From contig JAXHOJ010000039.1 of assembly GCA_034519525.1 (NCBI GenBank), positions 68,233 through 132,232 on the forward strand: DNA of 64,000 bases. The letters are read 5' to 3'. Below the pieces are notes generated by a model, which searched no databases, was not told the origin of the DNA, and saw only the letters and a program-made list of their open reading frames with translations. Positions 8,829 to 17,617 of the stretch are shown here, piece after piece. The translations under genes were made by a program, and so were the position numbers. Origin of the DNA: Gemmobacter sp034519525 (GTDB taxonomy: Bacteria; Pseudomonadota; Alphaproteobacteria; Rhodobacterales; Rhodobacteraceae). How positions within the stretch are numbered: position 1 is the stretch's first letter; the number at the start of each line of letters is the position of its first letter.

Positions 8829-9482
8829 ATGAGATTGCTTGTGGTCGAAGATTCCCCCGATCTGGCCGAGGCCCTGCTGCGCCATTTGCGCGGGCAGGGC
8901 CATGCAGTGGATCATGCCGGATCGGTGGATGCCGCCGAAGCGGCGCTGGATGTGGCGGAATATGCGGTGGCACTGCTGGATCTGGGGCTGCCCGACGGAT
9001 CGGGGCTGGATCTGCTGCGCCGGTTGCGGGCGAAGGGGGACCGGCTGCCGGTCATCATCGCCACGGCGCGCGATCAGATCAGTGACCGGATCGCCGGGCT
9101 GGATGCCGGGGCGGATGATTATGTGGTGAAACCCTTCGATCTGGACGAGCTGGGCGCCCGGATCCGCGCCCATGCCCGCCGGGCACAGGGTGCCCCCGCC
9201 GCCCGGCTGGAGATTGCGGGGCTGGAGATCGACCGTGCCCGCAGCCGGGTGTTCCGCGATGGTGCCGAAATCCGCCTGACCTCCCGCGAATGGGCGGTGC
9301 TGGATGCGCTGCTGGGCGCGCGCGGGCGGGTGCTGTCGAAAGCCGCGCTGGAAGAGGCGCTGTATTGCTTTGATGCCGAAATCGCGGGCAATGCGGTGGA
9401 GGTCTATGTGTCGCGGCTGCGCACGAAGCTGGGGGCCGAGGTGATCGAAACCCGGCGCGGCCTTGGGTATATGGTGCCATGA
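8829..9482 (+). CDS. OmpR/QseB-family response regulator
   Basis: This 217-residue regulator has a receiver domain (1-115) with the acidic pocket VVEDS, the phosphoacceptor Asp in ALLDLGLPDG, and the KPF lysine. A winged-helix DNA-binding domain follows (about 125-217), with RLTSREWAVLDALL and VYVSRLRTKLG. It overlaps the kinase gene by 4 bases. It is divergent from PepSY-cytochrome b561, which is the obvious candidate target because the two share a 122-bp intergenic region. Confidence 0.92.
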   Translation: MRLLVVEDSPDLAEALLRHLRGQGHAVDHAGSVDAAEAALDVAEYAVALLDLGLPDGSGLDLLRRLRAKGDRLPVIIATARDQISDRIAGLDAGADDYVVKPFDLDELGARIRAHARRAQGAPAARLEIAGLEIDRARSRVFRDGAEIRLTSREWAVLDALLGARGRVLSKAALEEALYCFDAEIAGNAVEVYVSRLRTKLGAEVIETRRGLGYMVP

Positions 9483-10746
9483 CGGCGCGGGGCTGGTCTT
9501 TGCGGGGGCGGCTGTCGCGCAACGTGCTGCTGGTGGCGGGCGCGGGCTGGCTGGCGGGGCTGATGCTGGGCGTTCTGGTGCTGGACCACGAAATGCAGGA
9601 GGTGCTGGACGAAGGCCTGCGCAGCGAGGCGCGGCTGGTGCTGGCGGTGATGGAGGGCCGGGGCAGTGAAAGCCTGGCGCATTGGCAGGCGGTAGAGGGC
9701 CATGAACAGGATCTGCTGCTGCGGGTGCTGTCGGCAGGTGGCCCCGCCCCGCCCGCCCCCTGGCCCGCGCTGACGAAGGACGGGCTGCGCAACAGCGGTG
9801 ACTGGCGGGTGCTGCGCGCCAGTTCCGGGCCGATGTCGTGGAAATCGGGCAAGGCCGGGACTGGCGCCGCGAGGAATTGTGGGAGGCGGGGCAGGGCCTG
9901 TTCCTGCTGATGCTGCCGGTGCTTTTGCTGCTGCTGCCGGTCATCCATCTGTCGCTGCGCAATGCGCTGCGCCCGGCGCAGGCCTTTGCACAGGCTGTTG
10001 CCGCACGTCCGGCGGATGATCTGGCGCCTTTTGCCGCCGATGGCCTGCCCGCCGAACTGTCGCCTTTGCGCGCGGCGCTGAACGGCTATCTGGGGCGGCT
10101 GTCGCAGGCGGTGGAGGCGGAACGCCAGTTTGCCGCCCATGCCGCGCATGAGCTGCGCACCCCGGTTGCCGCCGCCAAGGCGCGGTTGCAGCCCTTGAAG
10201 GCCGATCCGCAGCTGGGCGCCGATGCCCGGGCGGTGGACCGGCAGCTGGATCAGCTTTCGGGGCGGCTGGCGCAGCTGTTGCAGCTGGCCCGGGCCGAGG
10301 CGGGGCTGGGGCTGGTGGGGGGGCGCGTCGATCTGCTGCGCCTCCTGCGGCTGGTGATCGAGGAATTGCCCGCAGGTCACTGCCCCGTGCTGCTGGATGA
10401 TGGCGATATCGAGGAGATGTGGCTGGATACCGACGCCGATGCGCTGGCGATCCTGCTGCGCAACCTGATCGGCAATGCCTGTCAGCATGGCACCGGGCCG
10501 GTAAGGGTGCGGCTGTCGGGCGATGTGCGGCTGCTGGTGGAAAATCCGGCCGCGGAAGGGGCCGCGTTCCGCTTTGCCCGGTTCGACAAGGCGCCGCTGT
10601 CCGAAGGTTCGGGCCTGGGGCTGACGATCGTTGACCATCTTGCGCGGCAGATGGGCCTGCCCTTGGTGGCACAGATGCAGGGCGGCATGGCGCAGGTGGT
10701 GCTGGATCTTGCGGCGCGGCGGGCCGATCTGCGGGCATCGCGCTGA
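9479..10746 (+). CDS. QseC-like sensor histidine kinase, one frameshift
   Basis: The gene reads in one frame from 9479 to about 9821 and in another from there to 10746. Adding one base near 9821 joins DWRVLRA to QFRADVVEIGQGRDWRREE and gives about 422 residues. Order: helix 1 (15-37), periplasmic loop, helix 2 (LFLLMLPVLLLLLPV), HAMP-like linker, H-box AAHAAHELRTPVAAAK, N-box NLIGNACQHG, and G-box GSGLGLTIV. The break lies in non-repetitive sequence, so it is either a base-calling error or a real lesion. It forms a pair with the overlapping response regulator. Confidence 0.85.
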
Positions 10747-10835
10747 AATCCGGCCAGGACCACGCCGCAATCTCTTGACGGAGGCCCCGATTCGGTGGTT
10801 CGAGAAAGAGAAATGTCATCTTTCAGGAGGTTTCA

Positions 10836-11021
10836 GTGAATAAATCGCAACGTCACTTCCTGCTGGCCCTGTGTGTGGGCTGCTTTCTGTTCAGCCTCGT
10901 GGTGATTACCGCCTCCAGCATGGCGGTGGACCCGCTGCTGCAGGTGGAGGGGGGATCTTTTGATCCGGCAACGCGGATTCTGGCCGACAGCCCCGATGTG
11001 ACCGAACCGGACGGCGCCTGA
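10836..11021 (+). CDS. Small single-pass membrane protein, function unknown
   Basis: This is a 61-residue product from a GTG start, supported by a strong AGGAGG at 10825-10830 with 5-base spacing. One membrane helix (about 9-29) is followed by a short polar tail rich in Asp and Pro. No family is recognised. It lies 89 bases behind the kinase gene in the same direction. It may be a small accessory of that system, which is inference from position only. Confidence 0.6.
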   Translation: MNKSQRHFLLALCVGCFLFSLVVITASSMAVDPLLQVEGGSFDPATRILADSPDVTEPDGA

Positions 11022-11048
11022 TCTGGCCGGAGGGTTCGCCGGGGGCGA

Positions 11049-12701
11049 TCAGACCTCTGCGCCCACGGTCCGGTTGCGGCCTTCGCGTTTGGCCTGATAC
11101 AGCCTGCTGTCGGCGGCAAGGATCGCCTCTTGCAGGCTGCAATCCGTCGGCTGCCACTGGGCAAGACCCGCTGAAAACTGCACCCTGCGCCCGGGCATCT
11201 TGGCGGCCAGCGCCGGGCTTTGCGCAAGTGCGCTACGGGCCGCCTGCAGGCATGTGACAATGGCAGACGCGGGCAGGTTGGGGGCCAGCACCAGAAATTC
11301 TTCGCCACCCACGCGAAAGATCATGTCTTCGCGGCGAAAGCTGTGGCGCAGCTCTGCCGCGGCTTCGACCAGAACCTGATCGCCGGCGGCATGGCCATAG
11401 GTATCATTGATGCTTTTGAAATGGTCGATATCCACCACAGCCACCCCCAGACCGCTGGAATAGCCCGGCTGATCCTGCAGATGGGTAATCAGCCGGTCCA
11501 GCCCGCGGCGGTTCAGCAAGCCGGTCAGCGGATCGCGCAGCGCCAGGGTTTCGGCCTCTTGCTGTGCCTGCATCGCGGCGGTCAGCTGTGCCGAACGGCG
11601 GGCCAGCGCCTTGGCCAGACGCTGTTCCTCGGCGCGGCGCTGGCTGACATCTTCCAGCAGCACGGTCCAGCCGATCACGGGCCGCAATTCGCCCAAGGGT
11701 GACAGGACGGGGCGGATATCGGCCTCGAACAGGCGGTCGTCATGTGCGAGTTCCAGACGCAGGGGCGCGGTGCCGGTTTCGGTGGCGGTGGGGAGCGCGG
11801 CCACAAGCCAGGGCACCGATTGCGCGCCGCGCTGATCGGCGGGCAGATCCAGCAGCTGTTCCGCCGCGCTGTTATAGGTCAGCAGCTTGCCCTGCTGGTT
11901 CACCACCAGAACGGCGCGGGGAAATTCGTCAAAGATGGATTGCCGCGCCACGCTGACCAGATCGAACAGCCGGTTCGACAGGATCAAGGCGCCATAGGCA
12001 AAGGCCACCACGATGAACAGGAAGGGCGTGGGATCAAAGCCGAAGATCGACCAGTCAAACAGCACATAGCCCACATTGCCGACCATCGGCACCAGCGTCA
12101 GCAACAGCAGGATGACGAAATGCAGCCGGTATCCGGGCCGCGCGATGAAGGCGCCCAGGCCCAGCAGGCCCAGACAGGCCAGCATGGTCATGTAGATATA
12201 GGCGGCGGCGCCAAAGAACAGCGGGCCATGGATGTAACGGATCGGGGCGCCGGGCAGATCCGGCTGCGGGGCGCTGCCCGCCATGTAGAACAGGCCGTGC
12301 CAGCCATTGGTCAGCGCCGCCAGGGTGATGATGGCCGGTGCGAAGCTGAGCGCCAGCCTGTGGCTGAGCCGCATCCGGCCGCTGACGCCATAGGCATAAC
12401 GATAGACAAAGAACATCCAGGCGGTGGGGGCGATGACAATGCCGGGATAGGCCAGCATGGCGAATGTCATCTTGCACTGCGGGCTGTTGGTCCATTGTTC
12501 CAGCACGGCCAGCAGCAGCCAGTAGCTGAGCCCGCCATTGGCCAGGATGAAGAACCGGCGCCCGGCAAAGGTGGCCCGTTCGCCCACGAAAGCCACGAAA
12601 AACCACAAAAGACCGAGTGTGACCGAAGCCAGCACCACCCCGGGGTTGATCCGGCCATCGGCAAGGCAGGTCAGAATGGCAAAGGACGGGAACAGTGTCA
12701 T
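11049..12701 (-). CDS. Membrane-bound diguanylate cyclase (7TM-PAS-GGDEF)
   Basis: This 550-residue protein is predicted to make c-di-GMP from two GTP. Seven or eight membrane helices fill residues 1-245, in the layout of the 7TM region found in some histidine kinases. A PAS-like segment lies at about 255-350, a short coiled coil at about 355-385, and the GGDEF domain at 386-550. The active site is intact (GGEEF 465-469, VVDIDHFKSINDTYGH). An RxxD inhibitory site (456-459) sits five residues before it. It is encoded 136 bases after the cellulose genes in the same direction, so it may supply the ligand of the BcsA PilZ domain. Confidence 0.93.
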   Translation of the reverse strand: MTLFPSFAILTCLADGRINPGVVLASVTLGLLWFFVAFVGERATFAGRRFFILANGGLSYWLLLAVLEQWTNSPQCKMTFAMLAYPGIVIAPTAWMFFVYRYAYGVSGRMRLSHRLALSFAPAIITLAALTNGWHGLFYMAGSAPQPDLPGAPIRYIHGPLFFGAAAYIYMTMLACLGLLGLGAFIARPGYRLHFVILLLLTLVPMVGNVGYVLFDWSIFGFDPTPFLFIVVAFAYGALILSNRLFDLVSVARQSIFDEFPRAVLVVNQQGKLLTYNSAAEQLLDLPADQRGAQSVPWLVAALPTATETGTAPLRLELAHDDRLFEADIRPVLSPLGELRPVIGWTVLLEDVSQRRAEEQRLAKALARRSAQLTAAMQAQQEAETLALRDPLTGLLNRRGLDRLITHLQDQPGYSSGLGVAVVDIDHFKSINDTYGHAAGDQVLVEAAAELRHSFRREDMIFRVGGEEFLVLAPNLPASAIVTCLQAARSALAQSPALAAKMPGRRVQFSAGLAQWQPTDCSLQEAILAADSRLYQAKREGRNRTVGAEV

Positions 12702-12795
12702 GCACCCGCCCCGTCCATCGCCTGACTGTGGGCCGCCCCGATTGCCCGGGCGGCAATAACTGCCATCACCTTCACACCCACGTCCTGCGTTCCTT

Positions 12796-12827
12796 CCACC
12801 TGGCCAGACCGTCGGCTGGCCGGGTGG
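12796..12827 (-). terminator. Hairpin after the cellulose genes
   Basis: A 12-bp inverted repeat with an 8-base loop has one G-U pair (CCACCTGGCCAG / CTGGCCGGGTGG). It lies just downstream of the last cellulose-cluster gene on the minus strand. It has no T tract, so it could slow or end transcription before the cyclase gene, or stabilise the 3' end. Confidence 0.45.
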
Positions 12828-12837
12828 CTGTCCGGCA

Positions 12838-14403
12838 TTACCGTGCGGCGTTCAGCCCGTCACGCGTTTCTTCGGTCGAGAGCTGGCTGTTCAGATACTC
12901 GAACTGTTTGCGCGCCTCTACCCGGTTGCCAACATTCAGATAGGCATAGGCCCGCATTATGGCGAGATCCCGGCGCAGGGTGCCGGTGAGGTTTTCGATA
13001 CCATCAAAGAAGGCGATGGATTTGCGGTATTCCTTCAGCTGATAGGACCGCACGCCGCGCTGATCGAGGATGATGGATTCAACGTCTTTGCGCTGGCTTT
13101 CGGTGAAATCGGTTGCGGCGGCCACGCGCGAGGCTTCTTCGGTCATGCTGCGCTTGAGGTAGGACAAAGCCATGCCATAGGCGGCATCCCGCGACATTTC
13201 GCCGCCCAGCTTGCCCGATTGCGCGGCGGCGCTGAACAGGGCCAGGGCCTCCAGCGGGCGGTCGAGGTTATAGACGCACCAGCCGCGTTCATAAGCCACA
13301 TCGAGCGAGCGGGGGCGGGCGGAGTTTGCGGCGCAGGCGGCGAAATTGTCAGACCGGGCCGCGGCGCGCACGGCGGCCAGACGGCCATCACCGCTGGCGG
13401 GCAGGGTGCCAAGGCGCGACACCGGGCCACGCACGCTTGTGCCGGCGCCGGGGCTGACCAGCGCTTCGCGCGAGGGGGCGGGCTGGGCGCGGGCCACGGG
13501 GGCGGCCTGCACCACTTCCACGGGCGCGCTGGCGGCCGGGGTGGGGCGGGGCAGGGCGGTGGCTTTTGCCGCCGGGGCCGCAGCCACCGGCGCCGGTGTT
13601 GCCGTGGCATCCGGTGTGGCCGCAGCCACGGCGGGGGCGCCGGCCTGCTGTCCGGTCAGCCGGGCCTGCAGCGCATCCAGCCGCGTGGTATAGCTGGGAA
13701 ACCGGCCACGGGCCACGTCGATCACCGAAATCAGCTGATCATCCGTTGCAATGGCGCGGGTCTTTTCGATGCTGGCGACCACCAGCTGGAAATCGTTGCA
13801 CGAGGCCACCAGATCGCGGAACACGCCGATGGCGGTTGTGCGGTCGCCGGTCGCGGCCTGACCCTCGGCCAGACGCCAAGGGTTGTTGATCCGGTCACAG
13901 CGCATCAGCGCGGGCGAAGACTGGCCTACCGCCACCGCGCCTGCAAAATCGCCTTTGGCCAGCGCGGCATCGAAATTGTTCTGCGCCTCGCCCAGCGTGA
14001 CGGCGCGCAGCAGATCCGGCGGCGGGGCCCATTCGGGGAATTTGGCCTGCAGATCCTGCACGGCCTGCCGCGCCCCGGCGGTATTGCGCGCCTCGATCAT
14101 CCGGTAGACCGGCTGCAGATCGGGGGCGCCGCTGGTGGCGGCCAGTTTCGACAGGTCTTCGGGCGGGGTCCAGCTGGGATACAGCCCGCGCAGGCGGCGC
14201 AGTTCGGCCTGAACGGCGGTTTCATCGCCGCTTTCGACGTAATAGATCAGCGCGCGCAGATCCCCCTGCGTGGGCTGATCCTGGGCCGCCGCAGGGCCTG
14301 CAGCGGAAAGAAGGGCAAGGCCGATCGCGGCCGCCGCAGTGGCGCCGCGCAGGCATGTGGTCATTCCGACAGGGCGGAAGAGGGCGATCACAGAGGATAG
14401 CAT
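12838..14403 (-). CDS. Periplasmic cellulose-cluster protein in the BcsC position
   Basis: This 521-residue exported protein starts at an ATG that overlaps bcsZ by 16 bases; an internal ATG at 14364 would give a cleaner signal peptide ending in PAAAQ. Helical repeat-like segments fill residues about 30-270. A low-complexity Ala/Pro/Val linker lies at about 275-340, and further TPR-like helices run to the end (ARPRSLDVAYERGWCVYNLDRP, RRDLAIMRAYAYLNVGN). The C-terminal outer-membrane barrel of BcsC is absent. The location implies a role in periplasmic handling of cellulose. I do not assign bcsC because the barrel is missing. Confidence 0.75.
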   Translation of the reverse strand: MLSSVIALFRPVGMTTCLRGATAAAAIGLALLSAAGPAAAQDQPTQGDLRALIYYVESGDETAVQAELRRLRGLYPSWTPPEDLSKLAATSGAPDLQPVYRMIEARNTAGARQAVQDLQAKFPEWAPPPDLLRAVTLGEAQNNFDAALAKGDFAGAVAVGQSSPALMRCDRINNPWRLAEGQAATGDRTTAIGVFRDLVASCNDFQLVVASIEKTRAIATDDQLISVIDVARGRFPSYTTRLDALQARLTGQQAGAPAVAAATPDATATPAPVAAAPAAKATALPRPTPAASAPVEVVQAAPVARAQPAPSREALVSPGAGTSVRGPVSRLGTLPASGDGRLAAVRAAARSDNFAACAANSARPRSLDVAYERGWCVYNLDRPLEALALFSAAAQSGKLGGEMSRDAAYGMALSYLKRSMTEEASRVAAATDFTESQRKDVESIILDQRGVRSYQLKEYRKSIAFFDGIENLTGTLRRDLAIMRAYAYLNVGNRVEARKQFEYLNSQLSTEETRDGLNAAR

Positions 14404-15461
14404 TGCGGATAGCCTTCGTATTGGGCGAGAAGCGCCATGAGATGCAGCGTGCCGGGATAATAGGGCTGGGCGGCGGTGAAGGGCGGGAAGGGCGCAGGCC
14501 CGCGCCCGGCCACCGCACAGGTAACCAGGGCACGGATGGCGCCATAGCCGGGATCGGGCGAGCGTTCGGTGACGCTCAGGCTGGCAGGGTCGATGATGGT
14601 GGGCGAGGGTCCGAAAGGATCGGCGTCAAGATCGCCGCGATAGGCATCCGCCGCCCGCAGCACCGCCGGATGCGACCCAAGCCGCGACCACAGCAGATAC
14701 AGTGGCACGCGCATGGCCTCGTATCCGGTGGCATTGGACAGTTTGGGCGTGGGCAGCGGCCCGCTGACGTCGATGGCCACCCAATCCGGGATGGTACCGT
14801 TCCAGGCCAGCCGTTCCATCAGCGCCAGCCCGTCGTCGTGGCACTGGCGCAGCGTCATGTCGCCGGTGGCCTCGGACAGTTCGCGCATCGCGCGGGGCAT
14901 GTAATAGGACGGGTTGATGGTGATCGTCTCGCCCTCGCGGAAGCCTTCGGCGGCGGGCAGCATCACCAGCCCCTGCCCGTCAGGCGAGGGCACGATGCAG
15001 GCAGCCACCAGATCGGTGACGATGCGGCGGGCCAGATCCATCTGCAGCGTATCGCCGAAGGCGGCAGAGCCCAGCATCAGGCCCCAGGCATAGAACAGGT
15101 CGCCGTCGCTGGCATTGTTGCGATCGGGCACATGCACATCGGCATCGGGCAGCCAGCGCCAGGCCAGCAGCATGTCGTCGCGGATGCGCAGATTGGCCTC
15201 TGTCCAGCCATAGATCCGGTTGAAGGCGCCCCGGTCGCCGAAGAAGGCGGCCAGACACAGGCCGAAGCCCTGGCTTTCGGAATGGCTGGCCGATCCCTGC
15301 GGCCCGTCCACCACCCGGCCATCCACGCCAAGATAGGCGGCTTTCCACACCTCCCACGAGGCATAAAGCGGATGTTCGGGCAGGATCTGGCCGTAACTGC
15401 GGGTCGCAGACCCCAGAACCAGACTGGCCACAAGCGATTTTGCGAAGGTGCGGCGGTTCAT
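14388..15461 (-). CDS. bcsZ: Cellulose-synthesis-associated endoglucanase, GH8
   Basis: This 357-residue glycosidase has a Tat-like signal (MNRRTFAKSLVASLV). I chose the ATG at 15461, which overlaps the bcsB stop by 4 bases; the open frame beyond it only re-reads bcsB. GH8 catalytic stretches are present: SESQGFGL with the acid Glu near residue 55, and NNASDGDLFYAWGL with the Asp near 115. BcsZ trims or proofreads nascent beta-1,4-glucan in the periplasm during cellulose export. Confidence 0.92.
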   Translation of the reverse strand: MNRRTFAKSLVASLVLGSATRSYGQILPEHPLYASWEVWKAAYLGVDGRVVDGPQGSASHSESQGFGLCLAAFFGDRGAFNRIYGWTEANLRIRDDMLLAWRWLPDADVHVPDRNNASDGDLFYAWGLMLGSAAFGDTLQMDLARRIVTDLVAACIVPSPDGQGLVMLPAAEGFREGETITINPSYYMPRAMRELSEATGDMTLRQCHDDGLALMERLAWNGTIPDWVAIDVSGPLPTPKLSNATGYEAMRVPLYLLWSRLGSHPAVLRAADAYRGDLDADPFGPSPTIIDPASLSVTERSPDPGYGAIRALVTCAVAGRGPAPFPPFTAAQPYYPGTLHLMALLAQYEGYPQCYPL

Positions 15462-17617
15462 CTTTTGCGATGCCCCCGTGTTGTCATGACATAGACAAGG
15501 GCGAAGAACACCGAAATCAGGGTTAAAGCCATCATGATGATCGTGAATCCTAGCGGCGACCAGGAGGCATAGGTGCCAAGAACAAAACGCAGGTTGCCGA
15601 TGGTCAGCGGCTCCAGCAGAACCGGATAGGATGTGACGGGGCGCCAGGTTTCCCAATTGCCCGCTTCGGTCAGGATCGCGACGCGCCCGGCAGGCCCGCC
15701 CCGCATGTCACGGGTATTGGCCAAGGCCGTGGCCGCATCGGCGACAGAGGTTGTCGGGCCAAGCGCCAGAACAAGGTTGTCCGGCTCTTCCGACAGCGGC
15801 TGCACCAGGATCAGCTTTGCCCGGCGGCCCTGAATCCAGCTGCTGAGCGGCGGGTTGGAAATGCCGGCAAGCCGTGTCAGCTCTGCCACGCCGGCTTTCG
15901 CCCATTCGGTAATCACCGAAGGTTCGGCCGGTTCCTGTGCCGCAGCGCCCCGGCGTGTCGGCGCGGGCGGCGGCGGCGGGGCCGGGGCCAGCAGGGTTTC
16001 GATATCCCGGCGGCTCAGCCCCAGCTCGTCGAGGCGCAGCCGGTCAAGTTCGGGGTAAGACAGCACCGTCAGGCCTTCGTCGCCCTGCGGTTCTTCCGGC
16101 ACCACGCGGTCCAGCATGGCGGCCAGCGGGAACAGATCCGCCTCGGTCAGCCCGCTGGCAATGCCGGTTTCGGCCTCGCGCAGATCGGCACCGTCAAGGC
16201 GGGGCAGCACGTTTTCCATGCCGGAAAACTGCATCGACGGGGTTTCAGGCACCTGCAGCAGCGTATCCGCCATCACCCGCAGCGTGGGGGCGGTGATGGT
16301 GGGGCAGGGCAGATCCGGCGGATCCCCGGGGATGATCGCCTCGAAGGTCATGGAATTGGGGCCGGGCTGCAGCAGCGCGGCCTTGAACCGGATATCCAGC
16401 GGCGGCAGGATTTCACCGCCGTTGCGATCCATCGGCAGCAGCTGGATGGTGGTGCCATTGGCCTTGACCAGCAGCAGCGAGCCTTTCGGCAGGCCATCGG
16501 CAAAGCCATAGACCAGTTCCATCTCGGCCACCTGCGGGCCCAGAACCAGCCAGTCGCGCGGCAGGCGGAACATCACATCTTCCTTGATGTAATGGCCCTT
16601 GCGTTCGATATCCTCGCGGCCCAGATCGAAAAGCGCCGTCGGGATGCCCGGTTCCAGCATCGGCCGCCCGGACTGTGCCGCAGCCACCACCGGCAGGAAG
16701 GGCGTCAGATCGGGCAGGGGGGTATCGGCCCCGTCTGGCAGGCCATGCACGATGCGCAGCACCAGCGCACCATCCCCGCCCCGCAGCACCTGCGTGGAGG
16801 GAGAGGTTCCGGGTTCAACGATGATGCGCGCCGCATGCGGCGAATCGGCATTCACCGGCTCCCATACGGTCTGTTCGCGCATGGCGGGGCTGCTGCCCGG
16901 CGACAGCGCGGCCAGCCTGCGGGCCAGTGCCGCCACGGCGCCCGGATCGGTGCCCGGGGCCAGCCGCAGGGCAATGCCTTCGGGGCGCGCGGCCTGTGCG
17001 GCCAGCAGGGCTGCCGCATCGGCATTTGTGGCCTGCCGCATGGCCGCATCGGCGGGGATGACGACGCCGCTTTGCTGCAGATCCACCTCCAGCCAGATGG
17101 CAAAGCTGGCATCCGGGCCGCAATAGATGCGGTGGCTCTGGTTGACCTCGATATTCACGCTGTTGCGGCCGGGCACCAGCGCCTGAGTGGCAAACACGGC
17201 TTCGGTGAAGCCTTCAAAGGCATCCGGTGCGATCGGCTCTGTCGGCACGCCGTTCACGACCAGCCGCAGGTTCGAGGCCTCGGGCAGGGAATTGATGCTC
17301 ATCCGGTAGGACAGGCGGATTTCGCGCGGCGGGGCGCCTTCGGGCAGAAACAGATCCAGCGTGCTGTCAGCCTGTTCGCCGGACAGCCGCACCACGGTTT
17401 CGCCGGTTGCGGCCACCATGGGATAGCGCAGCGATGCGCGCGCGGTTGCGTCCTCTGACTGGCTTTGCACCCGGGGCGCCACCGGCATTTCGGTGATTTC
17501 TGCCGGGGGCAGCGGGGCAAGCTCTGGCGGCAGCCCGGTCGTCTGAGCGCCCAGGGTTGTGCCCGAGATCAGCAGGACAGCGGCAGACCGCAGAAGGAAT
17601 GCACCGGACCGTTTCAT
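15458..17617 (-). CDS. bcsB: Cellulose synthase periplasmic subunit
   Basis: This 719-residue partner of BcsA has a signal peptide (1-23), then a long periplasmic region of repeated carbohydrate-binding and flavodoxin-like units. The first includes LSYRMSINSLPEASNLRLVVNG and the conserved CGPDASFAIWLE. A C-terminal membrane anchor (about 690-712, IIMMALTLISVFFALVYV) packs against BcsA. An Ala/Pro-rich spacer lies near residue 555. The start overlaps the bcsA stop by 4 bases. It guides the glucan through the periplasm. Confidence 0.94.
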   Translation of the reverse strand: MKRSGAFLLRSAAVLLISGTTLGAQTTGLPPELAPLPPAEITEMPVAPRVQSQSEDATARASLRYPMVAATGETVVRLSGEQADSTLDLFLPEGAPPREIRLSYRMSINSLPEASNLRLVVNGVPTEPIAPDAFEGFTEAVFATQALVPGRNSVNIEVNQSHRIYCGPDASFAIWLEVDLQQSGVVIPADAAMRQATNADAAALLAAQAARPEGIALRLAPGTDPGAVAALARRLAALSPGSSPAMREQTVWEPVNADSPHAARIIVEPGTSPSTQVLRGGDGALVLRIVHGLPDGADTPLPDLTPFLPVVAAAQSGRPMLEPGIPTALFDLGREDIERKGHYIKEDVMFRLPRDWLVLGPQVAEMELVYGFADGLPKGSLLLVKANGTTIQLLPMDRNGGEILPPLDIRFKAALLQPGPNSMTFEAIIPGDPPDLPCPTITAPTLRVMADTLLQVPETPSMQFSGMENVLPRLDGADLREAETGIASGLTEADLFPLAAMLDRVVPEEPQGDEGLTVLSYPELDRLRLDELGLSRRDIETLLAPAPPPPPAPTRRGAAAQEPAEPSVITEWAKAGVAELTRLAGISNPPLSSWIQGRRAKLILVQPLSEEPDNLVLALGPTTSVADAATALANTRDMRGGPAGRVAILTEAGNWETWRPVTSYPVLLEPLTIGNLRFVLGTYASWSPLGFTIIMMALTLISVFFALVYVMTTRGHRKR

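Noticed and set aside
12838..14403. Naming this gene bcsC
   Set aside because: It is half the usual length and has no barrel domain.
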